Positions 23,401 to 32,900 of a DNA stretch of 64,000 nt are shown here, piece by piece (position 1 is the first letter of the stretch; each line of letters starts with the position of its first letter). Source of the DNA: Bedellia somnulentella (Eukaryota; Arthropoda; Insecta; Lepidoptera; Bedelliidae); NCBI GenBank assembly GCA_963576735.1, contig OY755174.1, positions 10,354,001 to 10,418,000 on the forward strand, in the 5' to 3' direction. The notes beneath the pieces were generated by a model that did no database searches, had not been told where the DNA came from, and was given only the letters and a program-made list of their open reading frames with translations. Position numbers and translations under genes: made by a program.

Positions 23401-24771
23401 TCTCCAAATAACATATATAAAATTCAGATTTTATACTATAACTAAAGTATCATTAAAATTAACCGTACTTTAAGGGTGTCTGGCAGGGGGTTGCAACTGT
23501 ACTAAGTGTCTGGCTGTGAACGAGGCGATTTCTAAGATCACCACTAATAAAATATATGAAAACTAAGCTTTATGCTATACCTAATTTGAGATACATTTTT
23601 ACACACCTTTACTACCTGTTACCTGCTAAAGCCGGGGCGACCCAAGTTTCATAGCCTGGGATCGTTCTTACCTTTATAGTGGACATACACAGAGAAACTT
23701 TTAGACTTTATACTTTAACTAAGGTCTGGCCGTCGCGGGCTCTTGCTCTATAAATTAATGTGTCTAGCTCTAGAAGTACAAATGAGTACTATTTTATATC
23801 TGGCAAATTGTCAATGTCTATTCAGCATACACATGCTTATTTGTGTATCCTAATCAAAAAATGGGGTTACACATGATCATGAGAATTAGCTCCCACTACG
23901 ATTATACACCCAACACAACAATAATAAGACATAAGCAATAAAAAGCCTGTAGTCAATTTTAAACTGGGGTAGTCATGTAGCATAGCTTATACATGTTTTA
24001 AATGTCTATCTACCTCTAGACCTCTTAGAGGACCAATAGGAAGGGGACCATCAATGTTGTGTAACTATGGAGTACATAGTGATAAAGCAATGAGAGATTT
24101 AAGCTAATTATTACTATTTATTAAATTATATTAAATAGTATTTCTCCTCTCTGCAAAGCCATTAGATGTGATAAGAGATTTTTTGTGCATTTAATAGAAA
24201 AGAGTGAAATGGACCACAGTACAATAATATGAAAAATAACCTAGGATATCAACAAATTTCTAACATAGGTGACAATGATAACTGCGTTATAATTATTTGT
24301 ACTGATACGTTAGGTATCAAGATACCACTGGTGCTATAATTGTAAAGAGAGAAAAAAGTATGGTTCTAAGAATTGAACCGAAAAAATAGCACCAATTACT
24401 TACCCAATACTGCCTGCACGGCGTTTTAATTCCTTTCCTGGGTCAGCCCCTAAAACAGTTATTCAAATTATACGATTATGATACTATTTTTCTCTCATAA
24501 CATAATTCACTAAATAAAGTAAATAATTAGCGATTCATTAGATATAAACGTCCTTGACCAATTTTAATTCACAGGTAAGCATAAAATAATTAATGCAACG
24601 ATAGCTAAATATCACTTTTTTCTTTTGTATCAACTTGGCAATATAAGAACAGACTGTATTTCGTGGTATGGGCATGACGAAGATCTAACAAAATGATTAC
24701 AATGCAACTCCGAACACTGCAGTTAAATATAATTCAAGTTAACCTGGTATAATAGGAGCCACGGCAGACAT
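6577..24771 (-). CDS. tgo: tango / ARNT: bHLH-PAS transcription factor, 14 coding exons
   Basis: Class II bHLH-PAS nuclear protein, the obligate dimer partner of Sim, Trh, Sima, Ss and similar factors in insects. Coding exons on the minus strand, in transcript order: 24744-24771, 24404-24449, 20700-20771, 17431-17591, 17174-17346, 16885-17032, 16377-16559, 16093-16169, 13887-14097, 12432-12582, 12040-12179, 10464-10609, 9704-9911, 6577-6722. All junctions are GT-AG and phases match. The sum is 1890 nt, 629 aa plus stop, close to Drosophila Tango (about 640). The protein starts [10 protein letters not shown]. The basic region is [14 protein letters not shown], with bHLH about residues 47-101, PAS-A about 110-275 ([28 protein letters not shown]) and PAS-B about 305-415 ([49 protein letters not shown]). 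A Gly/His/Pro/Ala-rich tail (about 463-581) is followed by the conserved C-terminus FEDLNINMF. The C-terminal exons are GC-rich against AT-rich introns. BMAL/cycle is less likely because the N-terminal QDKERFASRENHCE and the C-terminal FEDLNINMF are tango/ARNT features. Confidence 0.95.
6995..7078 (-). repeat. SINE-like family A, left part split by a LINE
   Basis: ACATACATATACTCACGGCTATAAATCCC, GGGGTAGCCAGAGCC and CCCAAAAATCCCATAAAAGCCCCAATACC, then an abrupt switch to LINE sequence. The remainder of this copy resumes at 8703 with CCGTTAGTCGCCTCTTACG. This copy lacks the CAGCCACTTTTGG module. Confidence 0.8.
7079..8702 (+). mobile_element. 5'-truncated CR1/Jockey-like LINE with damaged RT
   Basis: Two overlapping frames make up one RT ORF2. 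Frame one (to about 7640) has [20 protein letters not shown] and SGVPQGS. Frame two (from about 7625 to the stop at 8503-8505) has [24 protein letters not shown] and the usual C-terminal [13 protein letters not shown] block. A small deletion at the SGVPQGS block removes the LGPLLF-type residues and shifts the frame, so RT is not functional. The 3' end is a (TAAA)n run at about 8688-8702. AATACC is present on both sides, as expected for target-primed insertion into the family A SINE. No endonuclease remains. Confidence 0.85.
8703..8775 (-). repeat. SINE-like family A, right part split by a LINE
   Basis: Continues the copy begun at 6995: CCGTTAGTCGCCTCTTACG, GGGGTAGTGCTACTCTAAG and CTGACACTACACGG. 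Confidence 0.8.
8909..9108. other. Assembly gap, 200 N
   Basis: Exactly 200 N, a conventional placeholder for a gap of unknown size. Sequence on both sides is the same locus duplicated: 8703-8908 and 9157-9357 match closely. Confidence 0.99.
9109..9222 (-). repeat. SINE-like family A, LINE-free counterpart
   Basis: Matches 7026-7078 joined directly to 8703-8775 without the LINE (CCCAATACCGTTAGTCGCC is uninterrupted). The left side is lost in the gap. It serves as the empty site of the 7079-8702 insertion. Confidence 0.8.
9358..9620 (+). repeat. tRNA-derived SINE family B, 5' truncated
   Basis: Shares AATTTATCATGGTTGTTAACG, GAGGAAACCCACATG, TTCGTACAAAACGGCG, CTATCACGTGAGTACACTG, AGTACCTCTGCCAACCCC and GGCGTGAAC with the complete copy at 45683-46050. 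The tRNA-like head is missing. It lies in the last tango intron. Confidence 0.75.
10335..10400 (-). repeat. RTE-type LINE 3' fragment
   Basis: CATACATATTCTCACGCCGT, then CAGAGACTATCGATCGCC, matching the minus-strand RTE 3' fragment at 44862-45000. A very short relic in a tango intron. Confidence 0.5.
11370..11409. repeat. (TCTG)n microsatellite
   Basis: About nine uninterrupted TCTG units within the Helitron; length is likely to vary between individuals. Confidence 0.95.
11750..11822 (+). repeat. tRNA-like SINE head inside the Helitron
   Basis: TGGCGTAGTGATA resembles an A box, and GGTTCGAATCC is a perfect B box in a T-arm-like stem (CCCAG...CTGGG). It is followed by a T-rich tail and then CCCCACATGAGGTTTTCATG (about 11892-11911), the same tail found after other tRNA-like heads at 21.6 kb, 21.8 kb and 33.3 kb. 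Confidence 0.65.
12745..13886 (-). repeat. Tandem array of PAS-B partial exons (175-bp unit)
   Basis: Copies of the 3' 96 nt of tango exon 13887-14097 plus 79 nt of the following intron. Exon-like segments, nearest to the true exon first: 13712-13807, 13537-13632, 13362-13457, 13188-13282, 13013-13108, plus degenerate partial units between 12745 and 12940. Each has a minus-strand donor AAG|GTACGT (AAA in 13537-13632) and is preceded by CCAAAACAG, a possible acceptor. Four are 96 nt, phase 1-1, and would encode V-V-G-H-A-P-A-D...D-N-F-D-Q in frame. 13188-13282 is 95 nt and frame-shifting. 13362-13457 equals the true exon end; 13712-13807 has one Gly-to-Ala change; the two oldest-looking units share His-to-Leu and Tyr-to-Cys changes, indicating stepwise growth. 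Confidence 0.9.
14262..14838 (-). mobile_element. RTE-type LINE fragment
   Basis: Minus-strand translation of about 14290-14400 reads [20 protein letters not shown] then SESWV and [10 protein letters not shown], the segment following the RT domain in RTE-clade elements. Interrupted by stops; a relic in a tango intron. Confidence 0.6.
14839..15868 (+). mobile_element. 5'-truncated CR1/Jockey-like LINE, 3' end
   Basis: An open frame ending at 15451-15453 encodes the C-terminal part of a LINE ORF2 ([25 protein letters not shown]; a final [14 protein letters not shown] block). It lacks endonuclease and the RT core. The 3' UTR is AT-rich and ends in GATGATTATGATTATTA. It is inserted in the tango intron between exons 16093-16169 and 13887-14097, antisense to the gene. 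Confidence 0.75.
17600..18890. other. tango intron 3, AT-rich part without recognised features
   Basis: No ORF, RNA or repeat that I can name. AATCAAAATCAAATTCA near 18130 resembles decayed LINE 3' sequence. Confidence 0.4.
18928..19063. mobile_element. hAT-like MITE, copy 1
   Basis: GGGCAAGCACGAG at the left and its complement CTCGTGCTTGCCC at the right, 136 bp. It is the same element, inverted, as 62803-62938. Internal sequence such as CACGCGATAACTAGTTTAAAC is shared. This copy lacks a clear target duplication. Confidence 0.7.
19470..19838 (-). repeat. tRNA-derived SINE family B, full length
   Basis: Minus-strand order: head with A-box-like TAGTCCAGTGGG and a B-box-like GAGTTCCAATCC, GTCTTTTCTAAAG, TTAATTTATCATGG, CACATGGCTGAGTTG, AAAACGGCGATAGG, GTGAGTACACTG, a GGCAGAGGT complement, and a tail of ATGTTATG type. 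It belongs to the subtype containing CATGGCAAGCGCCATCTAG (plus strand), shared with 38036-38163. Confidence 0.8.
21528..21660 (+). repeat. tRNA-headed SINE family C, degenerate copy
   Basis: GACACTATTGCCCAATTGGC head, degenerate B box (GGTTTCAACCCC), then TGTTGAAATTTTTCTTTCC and a TTATTTATTAGAAATAATAC tail with CCACATGAGGTTTTCATG. Confidence 0.7.
21673..21830. repeat. Near-perfect 72-bp-arm palindrome built from tRNA 3' halves
   Basis: Arms 21673-21744 and 21758-21830 pair with one mismatch and a small length difference, around a 13-nt loop (CCCCGACGCTCGC). Each arm contains the tRNA T-arm and acceptor side (GTTCGATCCCCGCCTGTGTC) plus the family C stem GAAATTTTTCTTTCC. The right side continues into the family C tail (CCCCACATGAGG) to about 21880. 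Confidence 0.9.
22534..22720. repeat. 58-bp-arm hairpin enclosing a complete tRNA-like sequence
   Basis: Arms 22534-22591 and 22662-22720 are inverted (AGATGTTATTAAAGG...TTTGAAC). The tRNA-like sequence 22610-22682 has a 7-bp acceptor stem (GACACTG/CAGTGTC), a D-arm (GCTCAGTTGGCAGAGC) and a T-arm (GCGGGTTCAAACCCCGC). The right arm overlaps the tRNA 3' half, so the structure looks like an inverted duplication of a SINE. It lies inside the foldback element. Confidence 0.85.
23091..23186 (-). repeat. SINE-like family A fragment
   Basis: CGCCCAAAAATCC, GCCCCAATACCCTTAGTC, CTCTTACGACACC and GACATTCTAAGCCGGCA. It lacks the tail half and is nested in the foldback transposon. Confidence 0.7.
23254..23297. 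repeat. Short perfect palindrome
   Basis: ATGAACAAATGTAAT and its complement ATTACATTTGTTCAT separated by about 5 nt, just inside the right arm of the foldback element. Confidence 0.85.
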
Positions 24772-25109
24772 CTGTTATTAAACTCATTAGATTTCCTTTT
24801 TAAATACTATTATTTAATTATTCAACACAAAAAATCTTCGAAATCCCATGTAAAATTATAATACTTATCAACTTGTTTACAGTGCTCAAACACAAACTCA
24901 CAAGCAAAACGCCATTTTACTCTGCCGTGCTGTCCGGTGTTGCCACTTACCATTAGCAGCAACATTCATCGATTGCAGTCAAATCGTTTTTACAAGGAAG
25001 TTATGATATGTTTTATTATAAAAAGACCACAATCTTGAATCCTAAATTTTGCCAAATATTTATCAAGATCAAACAAACTGATATCAAAATTGAATTAGAA
25101 ATCATTTGA

Positions 25110-25352
25110 GTTACATATACTAACGGCTATAAATCCCCAAAAGGGGTAGCCGGAGCTAATTAATTAAATATTCCTCAGCCACTTTTGGAAGTTAAGTAAG
25201 AAAAAGATGGTAAAATAAAGGTTATTGGTAATGGGTCTTGAACCAAATCGCCCAAAATCCATTAAAAAGCCCCAATACCTTTAGTTGCCTCTTACGATCA
25301 CCCACAGATAGAGCTGGGGTAGTGCTTTTCTAAGCCGAAAGTACATAGCTTT
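25110..25352 (-). repeat. SINE-like family A, full length
   Basis: ACATATACTAACGGCTATAA, GGGGTAGCCGGAGC, CAGCCACTTTTGGAAG, ATCGCCCAAAATCC and CTCTTACGATCACCC in the family order. It lies in the intergenic space between tango and TRAPPC8. A second, decayed relative is discernible at about 25730-25910. Confidence 0.75.
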
Positions 25353-25945
25353 GAGTTAATTGATGGTATATACGGCTGTGAAATAAACTTTAGTTATTTA
25401 ATTATTTAAGTAATCAGCTTACGGTAGCTAAATGACTATATATTATATGTATGAATAATAATATTATATGAAGATTTCTACGCAGAAGTTATCTAATTTT
25501 TCTGACATCTGCATCCTTATTACACACAATTCTTCTTCTTTTTATTTCGATGTCGATAGCCCCGCTTATTGCATACCAACATGGATACATTAATATAGCG
25601 GATCGAGTATTAGTGTCTTAAAGTGTCCTAAACAAGATGTCGAACTAGAGCGCTGCATCTCGTTCTAATTATGGTGACCATCTGTTGATTTTATGAAGTG
25701 TTCCTCAAAATGTTTCAAAAGCAATTTTATTTACATACGTATATATTCTTATTATTTGAAAATTAGTAGATAAGACGGTAAAGTAGAGGATGAGTGATGA
25801 GGAGTAAATTCCATTAAAAGACTTCGACAGCGCCAAAGCCCTAAGTTACCTCTTAAGATGACCGTGGGAAGAAATAGATTAGTGCTATTTTAAGCCGAAA
25901 CTTTAGAGTATCTTATTTCACTTATTATATATTTGAATTTGACAA

Positions 25946-26290
25946 CCGTGATAGCTCTATGGGTAGAACACCGGTTATAGTGCAAACGACTAGTGTTCAA
26001 ATCCCGGGTGGAGCCTACACCAATTTGTCTTTTCTAAAGATATATGTGTGGTTAATTTATCATGGCTGTTAAGAGTGAGGGAAAACATCGTGAGGAAACC
26101 CACATGGCTGAGTTGTACTTATTCATGTGACAGTGTATTCGTACAAAACGGCGATAGGCATAGGATATCACGTGAGTACACTGTCCATGCAAAATGTGGG
26201 TACTCTGAACACCAGGTGACAAAGTCACGTGATGTTCAGAAGTATTAGTGTCAACCACTTCGGGGCGTGAACGTTTATGTTATGATATGT
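25946..26290 (+). repeat. tRNA-derived SINE family B, full length
   Basis: Head ACCGTGATAGCTCTATGGGT (A box) and GTGTTCAAATCCC (B box), ACACCAATTTGTCTTTTC, TTAATTTATCATGG, AAAACGGCGATAGG and GGCGTGAACG, with a (TTATG)n-like tail. It lies about 600 bp upstream of the TRAPPC8 start. Confidence 0.85.
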
Positions 26291-26902
26291 TATTTAAACT
26301 AGGATATTCTATTTCCTTACTTAAATGACAAAGCTCCGAAACATACGAAAAGATACCTTGGACACCATCTTTATCTTGATTCGATAGGGATACCCGTCAT
26401 ATGTATTTTTTTATATACTAACAAACTGAATAAATTATCGATTTTCAAGTTCATTTTACTAAAAAGGAACAGTTGAAAAACTATTTTTTTTATAAAATAT
26501 TCCCTATCCTTCCTTTTCTTTTAATGGTTAGTACCTCCATGCCATATCCATTGTGGAGTGAAGACGTACCACAGACAATTTATGGTACAAGTTCGCACTC
26601 AACTCAACCAATCATTCATCAGTCTAGTCAACATCAATAAATATTTACGTTTACGTCAATCAATAACAATAATCCAATCTGATTTTTTTTTGTCAAAAAG
26701 TGGTCAAACAAATTCAGAATTTCATGTTGTTTTAGCGAAAAATCTTCTTTTAAATTATTAAGGTGATTGAATTATTTATTCCCGTCATCATAAAGTAGTA
26801 AAATGGTTTATAGTTATATCAAATAAGTAATAGTTCTGATTGTAAGAAGATATTGATAGTTGTATATATTTTTATGAGTAACATAAAATATTTGAAATAA
26901 TA

Positions 26903-29900
26903 ATGGCTCGAACTGGTAAAACCGCCCAGGAATTTATCCAAGGGTCTTTTGCTCCTGTAATTGCTTCTTTATGCAGTCCTAAGGCTGTTGCAGCTGTGTC
27001 TAAGAACAATCTAACGTTTGCCGAACTTCTTCAACCATTTACAACACTAGAGTGTGAGAGTGAGTACTAAATTATTACTAATTAATTGTCGTATTTGTAA
27101 ATTTTTCTTAGAATCATTTTTCAGTACTAGTTCTTCTCATAAGTAAAATCATAGATGAAACTTAGTAAGACACTGGTTGTTTGGAAGAGATACTAACTTA
27201 TGCTTCTAACTTTTTTCACTGGTATATTATATACTATGCTACCAATTTCTTTAGTGATGCTGTTCCAAAGTTCATGTAGTGATGTGAATCTAACAAATAG
27301 ATATAAGTACAATAATGACTTGTGGTAAGGGATTCTATCTCCATGATAATTTTCCTATTAATAGGGAGACCAAAATTTCTATCATCTTTTCTTGACTTTT
27401 ATCAAAAATTTTTTTCTATGTATGTTTGTTTTTTACTGATGCATTATTCATTAACTTTTTAGGAAATTTCCATGATCAAAATGGGTCTATCTGTGTTGTG
27501 AAAAACTTGAAACTTGTTGTGCGAGATGTCAACTGGAAACCACTTCAACCTACACAAGCAAGGAAACAACTAAACAATGCTGTTGTTCTAAATTACCATG
27601 ATAATACAACCAGTATTAACCTAGGTAAAATTAAATATGTTTCATGTATATTTATCTTAGTTTTAGTGGTTAGCAAAGTTAAAAATGAACAACTTATTAT
27701 AAAATTAAAAACTTATTATAATTTTTATATTTAATATTAATTTAAGTATCATAGCACAAAAATAATATATCTAATATAATTTGTTCAAATAACTGCATTT
27801 AGCAGACATTGATCAAAATTGTATTCACAAACCCCAGCTGTGAAGGTTATATGTGTGTGATATATCAGATTTTTCTTCAGGTTCTCATCAAATCAGCATT
27901 CCTCAGAGTACTCCATGGTTTGAAGCTTGGCGGGACACTTACCTAGAGGTGCAGTTCCCATCTGACCATGAATTCACAAAACACTTTATATCGTGCCTAT
28001 TGGTTGGAAGCACTGCCGATGATAATGTTGTGGAGACCTTCAATTCATTAAATGATCAATTAAGTCAGCTTTTGAAAGTAACTCCACCGAAACTACCAAA
28101 ATGGTTTAATAATAATATTTTGAAATGTTATGTTTTGGTACATGATGTTTCAAGTGTGCCTCATGGAAAGTAAGTAGACAAATATTTAAGATATAAATAC
28201 TTAACTTGATTAATACGCTTGTTCAACTAAATCATAGAATTATGTTTAGTGTTGGCATAGAATAGTGCTATCTCATGACATAATGTAGGTATTGTACAAA
28301 ACCCTGTCAGTACCGAACATTTATTTTATTCATCTATTCCCCATTCAATTTCCTAAAGTGGCAAGGGATCTTCGATTCTGAAGCGCACATAAAACCACAG
28401 ATATGTATAAATAATATTAACACTGTCACATATCATATTATCACTTACTGAATAATAAAGATGATTATCTACTTTTATTGTAACATCTTTTAGAGCGAAT
28501 GCAGCTTTCGAGACACTCAAACAGCACTTTGAGGCAAACCACTGCTTTTTGATAACAATTAATTCAAGAAGTACTACAGACCCCGTCGTCGCACTGGACT
28601 TGTGGACTCAGTTTGTGAATAGGAAAGCTGATGTGAGCGTAAGTATTTTATTTGTATGAACGCATAAATATTTTTATAATTTCATGAAGAGGTTATGGAA
28701 TAGTGGTTCCGAACCTATTGTAAATTACAAATTCCCTTTCTTGGTTCAAAATTATTAATAATACGAAGTAAAATCGTGAAGATATTCACTTGGCTGAGTT
28801 TTCACTATCTGAGTCCGACATAGGTTAATACAAAGGCATAGAACAAAGTTACGTATCGCCACAATGTCCAAACAAAAGTGGGTATTATGAACACTTGCGG
28901 GAAAATTTACACTTGGTATTCGGTAACTTTACCACTGCCACGCTTTTGCACATGTTTGGTTTAATGATATATTTCTGTAAAAACTGAAATGGTTTATACA
29001 GTGAAAATAAATAACTATTTATTTTTATTCCATAGGCAGACGTACCTCTTTTAAACTCACCTAGTTCACCGTATGATCTCGAAGCAGCAGTCACCGTCAC
29101 CAACACAACAGGTAAAAGCTTAGCATTGAAATAAATATGGTATATTATAGCGTAACAGGCAACATGGTTGAAATTTAGTGGCATGTAGTGATTACCTACG
29201 TATTTAAACACTAGAGCATAAAGAATTTGTACATTTTGCGCCCTGAGTGCTCGCTTATTGAATGTTTTAGCTATTCAATACTCTAAATTCAGATACTATT
29301 ATGGCAAATGTTCGGCTAAATCTATGATTTGATATATTTTCAAAAGTTTCAGGGTGGTGAACCGTGGTTTTTTGTCATATTTATGCAATATATTGAATAA
29401 TAATAATAATTACAGTATTTGCACTAGCAGTAGCAGTAAAAATCTATGCGAAATAAAATTGAAAGGACAATGAAATTCGCGCCTTCCGGGTATATATTTC
29501 TGATTTACATACACGTTTATCTCTGCAAAATGTCGTGCGTTTAGGCCCTTATTTCTATCAACTCGAATATAAATTGAAACTAAGCAATTTTTCTTTGGTT
29601 TCAGGTGAAGAGTCTGCTCCAGTGACAAGGAACATTGAAACGGAACATCCATTAATTGTTAGTGTTTCAGAAAATTATGATAAGGCGAACAGTTTACAGG
29701 TATATAATAAAATAAATATTAACACACAAAAAGGCTCTATTGGGAAATTTTCGTCGAAAAAATGCATCTACCAGCGATATGATGATGCGAGGATGATAAA
29801 GCAACGTTACAATTCAAATCTATGTGACCGATTTTTCTAAAGCGTATATTTATGTGCCGGTTTAATGGCGAAGTTCATTTCGGTGACAAAGCGGGTTTAT

Positions 29901-32900
29901 TGTAAATAAATCTACCACTCATTACCATCCTTAGCGCGCATCTCGCTATTCACTGCATATAAAAGCATGGCTAAGCTGATGCCGTTTTTATGAGGCCATA
30001 CGGACCAACGAATATAATTGGTGGATATCACATCCATATAAACGTAGCGTACCACTTAAGTAAATCTAAATTTGCTTGAATATCATTTACTATTTTTATT
30101 TTTTCAGACCCTGCCATGTTCTGGTAGCACAGAAAGTGTGAATATCGCTGGCAGAACACTTGACATGTCAACAGAGGTCCATGGCGCTGCGTTGAACTCC
30201 CACGACATTGACAACATTAAGAAATTTTTGCAAGAATACACAACCAGAGGATTGTTGCCATATATTGAAAGACAAATTGGAATATTATCAGAAGCTGTAT
30301 GTATATTAACTAAAGAAATCAATGGTTCATACTACCTAATTTGCAGGTATTCAATACATTATTTCTGTTCAAGGTGGCAAACCGGAAGGGTGTAAGTAGA
30401 TCATTGTTATCAGCCACTAAACGCTGGTTCAGTACTGGAAAAGGTGGTACAACACCAGCAAATAACTCAGTGATGTAAGATTAACAATTTATTCATGAAA
30501 CTTAGAAATGAATTTGTAAGCATTATTTTGCTTATAATTCATAAATTTTTCAGTTACTCAAACGATTGCCCAGAGCTCCAACTAAGGCGTTTAGGAGATC
30601 TATGGTTCATGTGTGGGCAATGGCAACGCGCATTCGATACTTACCACACAGCTAAGAGAGAGTTCTACGCTGACGGCGCTTGGCTGTGTTACGCTGGGGC
30701 GCTTGAAATGGCAGCCCTTAGCGCTTTTATGGCAGGAGATGCTAATAAGAAAACGCAAGGGTATATGGAGGAAAGCATTGTTACGTATTTGAATACTTGT
30801 CGGTGAGTGATCGTTTTTAGTTGACTGTTTTGTAACGTATTATTAGCTGTGTAGTGTCGGCTTAGAATAGCACTACCCCATTTCTTCCGGTGGGTGTACG
30901 TAAGAGGCGACTAACGGTATTAGGGTTTTTTAAGGCATTTTTGGGCGATGCGGTTGGAGACCCATCACCAACAACCTTTATTAAACCATCTTTTCCCCAC
31001 ACAACTTTCCAAAAGTGGCTGAGGAATTTCTAATTCCTTAGCTCTGGCTACCCCCTCTAGGGATTTATAGCCGTGAGTATATGTATGTATGTATGTTTTG
31101 TAACGTAGTTTTTATTCTAAATTTCTAGGGTACTGATCTATTTCTATTAGACTAAATTGGGTCTTATACAAACCAAATAATATAATAGTTAACTGTCGTC
31201 ATATTTAAATGTCCTACAAGGTATTAGCCATACCAATTAAGATCTATATTATATACAAACAAATGTTTAAGAGGTAATTATTAGCACATTATGGCATGCC
31301 CTGTTTTTTAAGTAATTACAATAAATCCAATCGCTTTCAGCATGGTGCAATATGCAGTGCGAGCAACCTTGCTCTCTGCTCTATGTCTCTGCAGTATGGG
31401 CCAGCACGGAGAGGCAGCCAAGCAACTAATCAGGATGACGTCAGAGGACAGTGACCTCCGCAGCGCCATGTTATTAGAACAGGCCGCACTTTGTTTCCTA
31501 TCGGGTGCGGGGACCAAACCTATGTGCAGGAAATATGCTTTCCATATGGTGTTAGCGGGCCATAGGTTTTCTAAAGCTGGACAGAAGAAACACGCCTACA
31601 GGTGTTATCATCATGCGTATGAGGTAAGTTGTTGATGTGTTAAAATCTACCTGCTTCACAGCGTTCACACGCTTTCCCTTACATTTGTGTAAGGGAAAGC
31701 GTGTGAAGTAGCTAGGAAGGAGGCTAGGAATTAGGAATACCTAAGCCTACAAGTGGCTTAGGTATTCCTAATTCCTTAGCTCTGGTTACCTTTTCTAGGG
31801 ATTTATAGCCGTGAGTATATGTCTGTTGAAATAATTGTGATGTGTATACGAATTTCGAAATCGGCAGTAATTAATAAAAAAACTTGATGTGCTATAGCTC
31901 TTACAGCTCTATTATATATGTCGCAGCCAACTGGTTAAATCAGCCAGCTCATTAAACAGCTAGCCGCTTAATTAAACGCCGGCTCCTAGTTAAAAGGCTA
32001 GCCCGCTTGTAAAATGAATTGTCGTCACTGAACGTCCAATCACCCGGCTGATTGAATAGTCAGCCCGTTGGTTTGGGCTGACGTGTAGTCAGGCGGGTGA
32101 TTTGAATTTAGTAATTTATTTTTTCATGTTTCATTTTACATTATTTTTGTGTTAAAATTAATAGAATAACTATTCAAAAGTGTTCAATCATGGAAAATTC
32201 AATAAATACACCAGCCCTAGCAGCCTACCTATCATAGTTTGGCGACTATTTGGAAAGTTTTGGAGGTTATAAAATATATACAAAATGCTAAGGTGACCAT
32301 GAATTATAATCAACAATGTAATATTATTGGACGCACAAGTATGATGTTATGGTGGTTGGGAATGAAGAGCATTTAATCCCATAATGCGTATTTTACCTAG
32401 GGCCTAGCCTATTAATACACATGTACCTGTTGTCATTCAAGTTGAAACAAATCCTGGCCTATATTCTGAATCAGAGCCATTTAGTTTGAAAATCATACAG
32501 AATGAAACTGAAAGCTTAAATGATAATACTGATGTTACATGTATTGCGATTGCGAGCTAGTGTGCCAAAGCTTTGTGCCATTTAATTGTATTAAATTAAT
32601 AAATTAAAGTATTGCTGCCATAATAAGTACCCGAGTTTTTTTTAAAGTATGATGCCTATTTATTTTTAGATGCCTATTTAAATGCCTACCCATAATTTTG
32701 TAGCACACTCTATGCATTATTTTTTAATTTAATACAAGTTATTATTTAAAGTTATTTGGTTTTATTTTCATGCTGCATAAAATCTCATAGTCACCCTAAA
32801 TAACCAGACGGCGATATAACGTTCAGCCAAGTGGTTGGACGTTGTGTTCAACTAAATGGCTTACTGAAGTTTAGCCCTTTACTAGGAGCCGGCGTTTAAT

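Larger units (their letters stand above)
21938..23744. mobile_element. Foldback DNA transposon with ~420-bp inverted arms
   Basis: Left arm 21938-22360 and right arm 23322-23744 are inverted copies at well over 90% identity by eye (AAGAGCCTGCGACGGCCAGA at the left outer end). Each arm carries the motif GCCAGAC five times, a subterminal-repeat arrangement like transposase-binding arrays. The 960-bp middle has no transposase ORF and contains the tRNA hairpin (22534-22720), a truncated family A SINE (23091-23186) and a further palindrome (23254-23297). No target duplication is evident. It sits in a tango intron. Confidence 0.85.
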
